From Eubacteriales bacterium (GTDB taxonomy: Bacteria > Bacillota > Clostridia > Oscillospirales > CAG-272): 6,666 bases of DNA. This document shows, in pieces, positions 4,061 through 6,666 of this stretch (within the stretch, counting starts at the first letter, position 1; each line of letters begins with the position of its first letter). A program made the translations under genes and the position numbers. The stretch covers positions 1 through 6,666 of the forward strand of contig JAQVWU010000168.1 of assembly GCA_028709565.1 (NCBI GenBank), given 5' to 3'. Under the pieces are notes generated by a model. That model had not been told where the DNA came from. It was given only the letters and a program-made list of their open reading frames with translations, and did no database searches.

Positions 4061-5506
4061 TCAGCCGTTGAGGCTGTCCGCGAGTTTTTGGATGGCGCTG
4101 TTTACCTTTTCGGTCTGGGCGGCGACCATGGAAGACACGTCGGCGTCCCGCTTGGTGATCAGGGTTTCCGATATGCCAGCGAAGTTCCAGATAAGCCCTA
4201 TGTCGTATTTGCGGTTGTCAAAGGCGATATCCAGCATTTTTGGTGATATCTCGTCCCGGATGAGCTTGGCGCCCAGCACGTGTTCATAGAGGGGCTCGTT
4301 TACCGTATTGTAGGACTCATAGGACATATACTGAATCACCTCGGCCGACCGTTCCGGGTCCCGTATCGAAACGGGCAGGCAGGTCAGGGTAGCCGAGTAG
4401 GGATTCACGGCGGCGCCGTAATTTTCCTGGTTCTCGTCTAGCTTGGGCACGGGCAGAATGCCGAAATCGGCCTCCATCTCCCGCATCATAAACAGCGACT
4501 GAACGGGGCGGATTAAAAAGAGCGCCCTGTTTTCGTTGAACATGTTTATGGCGTCGTACATGGACATTTTATATGTCTGACGGTTGAAGAATCTGCGGTC
4601 GTCCAGAAACAGGTCGTAGATCTTTATCAGGGCGTTTGTCTCTTTTTGCCCGCCGAGGTTGAAGAGTATATTTCCGCCGCTGTCCGGGGAGCAGATGTCC
4701 ATATCCCCGGCGTGGAGCAGGATATACACGGCGTCGTTCTGACACGCAATGCCGTAGCGGTCGGCGGCGTCGTATATGTCGTTGCCGTCGATGTCTTCCG
4801 AGATCAGTTCGCCGATTTCAATCATTTTGTCCAGTGTCCAGCTGTTTGTGTCCACCAGCGGGTAGAAATCGGGCAGCCTATAATCGGCGGCTGTCTTTTG
4901 ATTGAAGAAGGTCACATAGGAGGACAGCTTGTCCTGATATGTCAGGTCTGCGCTCAGGGCAAACAGCCTGCCGTACATGCGCAGCGACTCTATGGATTTT
5001 TGGTTATACCACACCCGGTCAAAATCAAAGCCCAGCGTGTTCAGGTCGTACAGATAATCGCTGCCGACCAGCCGGGAGAGCATGTATATGCGCGGGAAAG
5101 CCGCGTCGATCACATCATCGCCGGCGGCAACGCTTTGTTTGATAACATCCGTCATCCGGCTGTCGGTATAGGCCAGACCGGAGATTTTTATGTTGAGGGC
5201 CTCCTCGGTTGCCGCGTTGCGCCGGTAGACGCTGTCGTTGAGCCGTTCGCCGTTCTCGGCCTCAACAAAAAGATCATTGGGTATGCCGGTCCACTCGTTT
5301 TCGGTGGCGTTGTCATAGTTGATGAGGCGGAATTCATAGCCTTCATAATCGAGCCCGGGGTCGTAAACGGGAGCGCCGTTTTCGTCGGGGACGGTTTCGG
5401 CCGTGTCGGCGGTTGTGCCGACATTTTGATCTTGGGCATTGCCGCAGGAGGATATTATCAACAGCATAAATATGAACGGCGCGATGGCAAGCAATCGTTT
5501 TAGCAT
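4061..5506 (-). CDS. Extracellular solute-binding lipoprotein (family 1, ABC sugar importer)
   Basis: This 481-residue protein is the membrane-anchored binding component of an ABC importer, most likely for an oligosaccharide. A lipoprotein signal peptide is clear: basic MLKR, a hydrophobic core to residue 18, and lipobox I-S-S-C with acylated Cys21, followed by a Thr/Asp/Glu-rich linker (22-50). The mature part has the mixed alpha/beta order of family-1 binding proteins, with the family-typical stretch from SWTLDKM (222) through DIDGNDIYDAADRYG (238-252), then the hinge and C-lobe. Length is normal for clostridial relatives. An AAAGGGA site precedes the ATG by about 10 bases. The gene follows a glycoside hydrolase after only 30 bases and ends at a shared terminator, so the two form the end of one operon; permease genes are not visible and may lie upstream beyond the window. 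The ligand cannot be told from the sequence. Confidence 0.9.
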   Translation of the reverse strand: MLKRLLAIAPFIFMLLIISSCGNAQDQNVGTTADTAETVPDENGAPVYDPGLDYEGYEFRLINYDNATENEWTGIPNDLFVEAENGERLNDSVYRRNAATEEALNIKISGLAYTDSRMTDVIKQSVAAGDDVIDAAFPRIYMLSRLVGSDYLYDLNTLGFDFDRVWYNQKSIESLRMYGRLFALSADLTYQDKLSSYVTFFNQKTAADYRLPDFYPLVDTNSWTLDKMIEIGELISEDIDGNDIYDAADRYGIACQNDAVYILLHAGDMDICSPDSGGNILFNLGGQKETNALIKIYDLFLDDRRFFNRQTYKMSMYDAINMFNENRALFLIRPVQSLFMMREMEADFGILPVPKLDENQENYGAAVNPYSATLTCLPVSIRDPERSAEVIQYMSYESYNTVNEPLYEHVLGAKLIRDEISPKMLDIAFDNRKYDIGLIWNFAGISETLITKRDADVSSMVAAQTEKVNSAIQKLADSLNG

Positions 5507-5536
5507 AATCGGTATCCCTTTCCCGTTAATCTTTAT

Positions 5537-6666
5537 TTAATCGCGGTAAAGCAATAAAAAGTTTCTTTGTTCTCTTTGGGGCAGTGTGAGCCGGCTGCCG
5601 TCGGAGATGTAATCGCATTCGCCGATGAGGTCGTGATATGTGCTGGCGCGTCTGACACTTATGACCGCGTCGGATTCTGAACCGTTGTATACCCCGAGAA
5701 AGGCGCTGTTGGGATAGACATAGACCCGCGGATTGTCGCTGTAGACAAACACGCCGCCCGAGCGCGCCAGGGAGCGCAGCAGCGCGGAGGGCAGGGTATA
5801 CAGCGCCGAGTAGACGCTGCGGCAGCCGTCAATCTCCGTTTGGGCGGCGGCGGTTTTCCCGTCTTCGTAAAGGGCTATGGGCTGCGCGCCGGCGTCATTT
5901 ACCGAGAAATAGGGTCCGAGGGCCGGGGGATTGATTTTAATGCCGTCATAGACCGCGGCGCCGTGGGAGGTATCGCTCTGCTCCACCCGCATGCCCACCG
6001 TTTGGCTGATGTTTTCGACAGAATATTCACCGTATTCGCCCGGGTGAGCGTAATCCGGCGCGTACAGCCATAAAAGTGTTTTGCCCGGCCCGCGCAGACG
6101 GCCGATTGCGTTTTTTACGTCATCGGGGATATCGTACTGATTGACGAAGATAATAAAGCGATAGCCGGCGATCTTGGGCAGTTTGATGTCGCAGATCGAG
6201 TATATGTCGTATGGCGCGCCCGTTTCGGCAAGGGAGCGGCGTATTGCCGACAGACAGGCCGAGGCAATGTCGCTCTGCTTACGCACATGGTACATTGATT
6301 CTCCTTCGGCGAAGACGGCAATCCCGGCCACGCTTTCTTTTTCGCAGTAGGACAGACGGCGGTTTATGGTCATCATATGGGCGACAGCCGCCATCATCTT
6401 TTCGCTGCGGAACCATCCGTCCAGCATATCGAACCACCACATGGAGGCGCCGGTCGCCTGGCACAGGATGAAATCCCGGTACATGAGATTGAGCGCTTCG
6501 GTGTCGTTTTTGCATTTGTTGGCCGAACCCGGAAAATTGGCCGAATCGTAGAGTTTGTTGCCGCTGGGGTCCCGAATGGGTTCGGTTATGCGCGAGGGGG
6601 AGGTATGGGTGCGGTGGTCGAATTCGAGGAAATAGAGTTTATTATGGGCATACAGGGTCTTCTGGG
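5537..6666 (-). CDS. Glycoside hydrolase, GH42-like C-terminal part (incomplete at window edge)
   Basis: The frame is open to the window edge, giving 375 visible residues; the true start and the front of the catalytic domain lie outside, so the internal ATG at 6484 is not the start. The first part (YFLEFDHRTHTS, then WWFDMLDGWF at about 76-85) resembles the end of a (beta/alpha)8 catalytic barrel of beta-galactosidase-like (GH42-type) enzymes, where an Asp in a W-W-F-D-M context is common. From about residue 111 to 210 (AVFAEGESMY to KTLLWLYAPDY) it resembles the flavodoxin-like trimerisation domain of GH42. The remainder, with the pattern LPSALLRSLARSGGVFVYSDNP, fits the C-terminal beta-sandwich. 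No signal can be judged. It precedes the solute-binding lipoprotein gene by 30 bases in one operon, which fits glycan cleavage coupled to uptake. The exact substrate and family number remain uncertain. Confidence 0.75.
   Translation of the reverse strand, partial: QKTLYAHNKLYFLEFDHRTHTSPSRITEPIRDPSGNKLYDSANFPGSANKCKNDTEALNLMYRDFILCQATGASMWWFDMLDGWFRSEKMMAAVAHMMTINRRLSYCEKESVAGIAVFAEGESMYHVRKQSDIASACLSAIRRSLAETGAPYDIYSICDIKLPKIAGYRFIIFVNQYDIPDDVKNAIGRLRGPGKTLLWLYAPDYAHPGEYGEYSVENISQTVGMRVEQSDTSHGAAVYDGIKINPPALGPYFSVNDAGAQPIALYEDGKTAAAQTEIDGCRSVYSALYTLPSALLRSLARSGGVFVYSDNPRVYVYPNSAFLGVYNGSESDAVISVRRASTYHDLIGECDYISDGSRLTLPQREQRNFLLLYRD

Noticed and set aside
4646..5503. A 285-codon plus-strand open frame
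   Set aside because: It lies wholly antisense to the well-supported solute-binding protein gene, has no ribosome binding site, and its composition (many V, G, A, H) is typical of the shadow frame of a GC-rich gene.

Overview
The window most resembles a chromosome segment of a low- to mid-GC anaerobic Firmicute of the Clostridia type, possibly a gut or rumen Oscillospirales-like lineage. This is inferred from strong Shine-Dalgarno sites (GGAGG type), textbook TTGACA-N17-TATAAT promoters, and a family-1 solute-binding lipoprotein next to a glycoside hydrolase and a sialidase-like protein. The left third is AT-rich. The right half (about 2950-6666) is visibly richer in G/C, mainly at third codon positions, so the two halves may have different histories.

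Left block (1-985, minus strand): a MarR-type regulator (348-797) is transcribed from a consensus promoter that overlaps a perfect 17-bp inverted repeat, very likely its own operator. It overlaps a CDP-alcohol phosphatidyltransferase gene that keeps the whole catalytic motif but loses homology right after it and stops at 92 residues. Directly after that stop lie another promoter, a ribosome binding site and the first 17 codons of an unidentified gene that leaves the window, which suggests a rearrangement junction.

Middle block (about 1213-2963, plus strand): this looks like eroded mobile-element or phage DNA. It holds a consensus promoter, a 46-residue Com-like zinc-ribbon protein, a possible gene remnant overlapping it in another frame, and an AT-rich tract with nine AAGTTGT/ACAACTT-type heptamers in nested inverted and tandem arrangement. 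A 76-residue protein of phage-like appearance follows. Next come three tandem 19-bp repeats and two diverged copies of a 179-198 bp MITE-like element with self-complementary terminal inverted repeats, part of a roughly 280-300 bp tandem duplication.

Right block (2945-6666): a sialidase-like Asp-box protein (plus strand) lies immediately beyond the repeats. Its natural 5' end appears to be frameshifted at the arm of a 16-bp inverted repeat that surrounds its ribosome binding site and GTG codon. It converges on a minus-strand pair: a glycoside hydrolase with a GH42-like C-terminal half (incomplete at the window edge), followed after 30 nt by a lipoprotein sugar-binding protein. One bidirectional hairpin terminator separates the converging units. 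The hydrolase and binding protein probably work together in glycan breakdown and uptake; the sialidase-like protein has no visible signal peptide and would act in the cytoplasm if it is functional.
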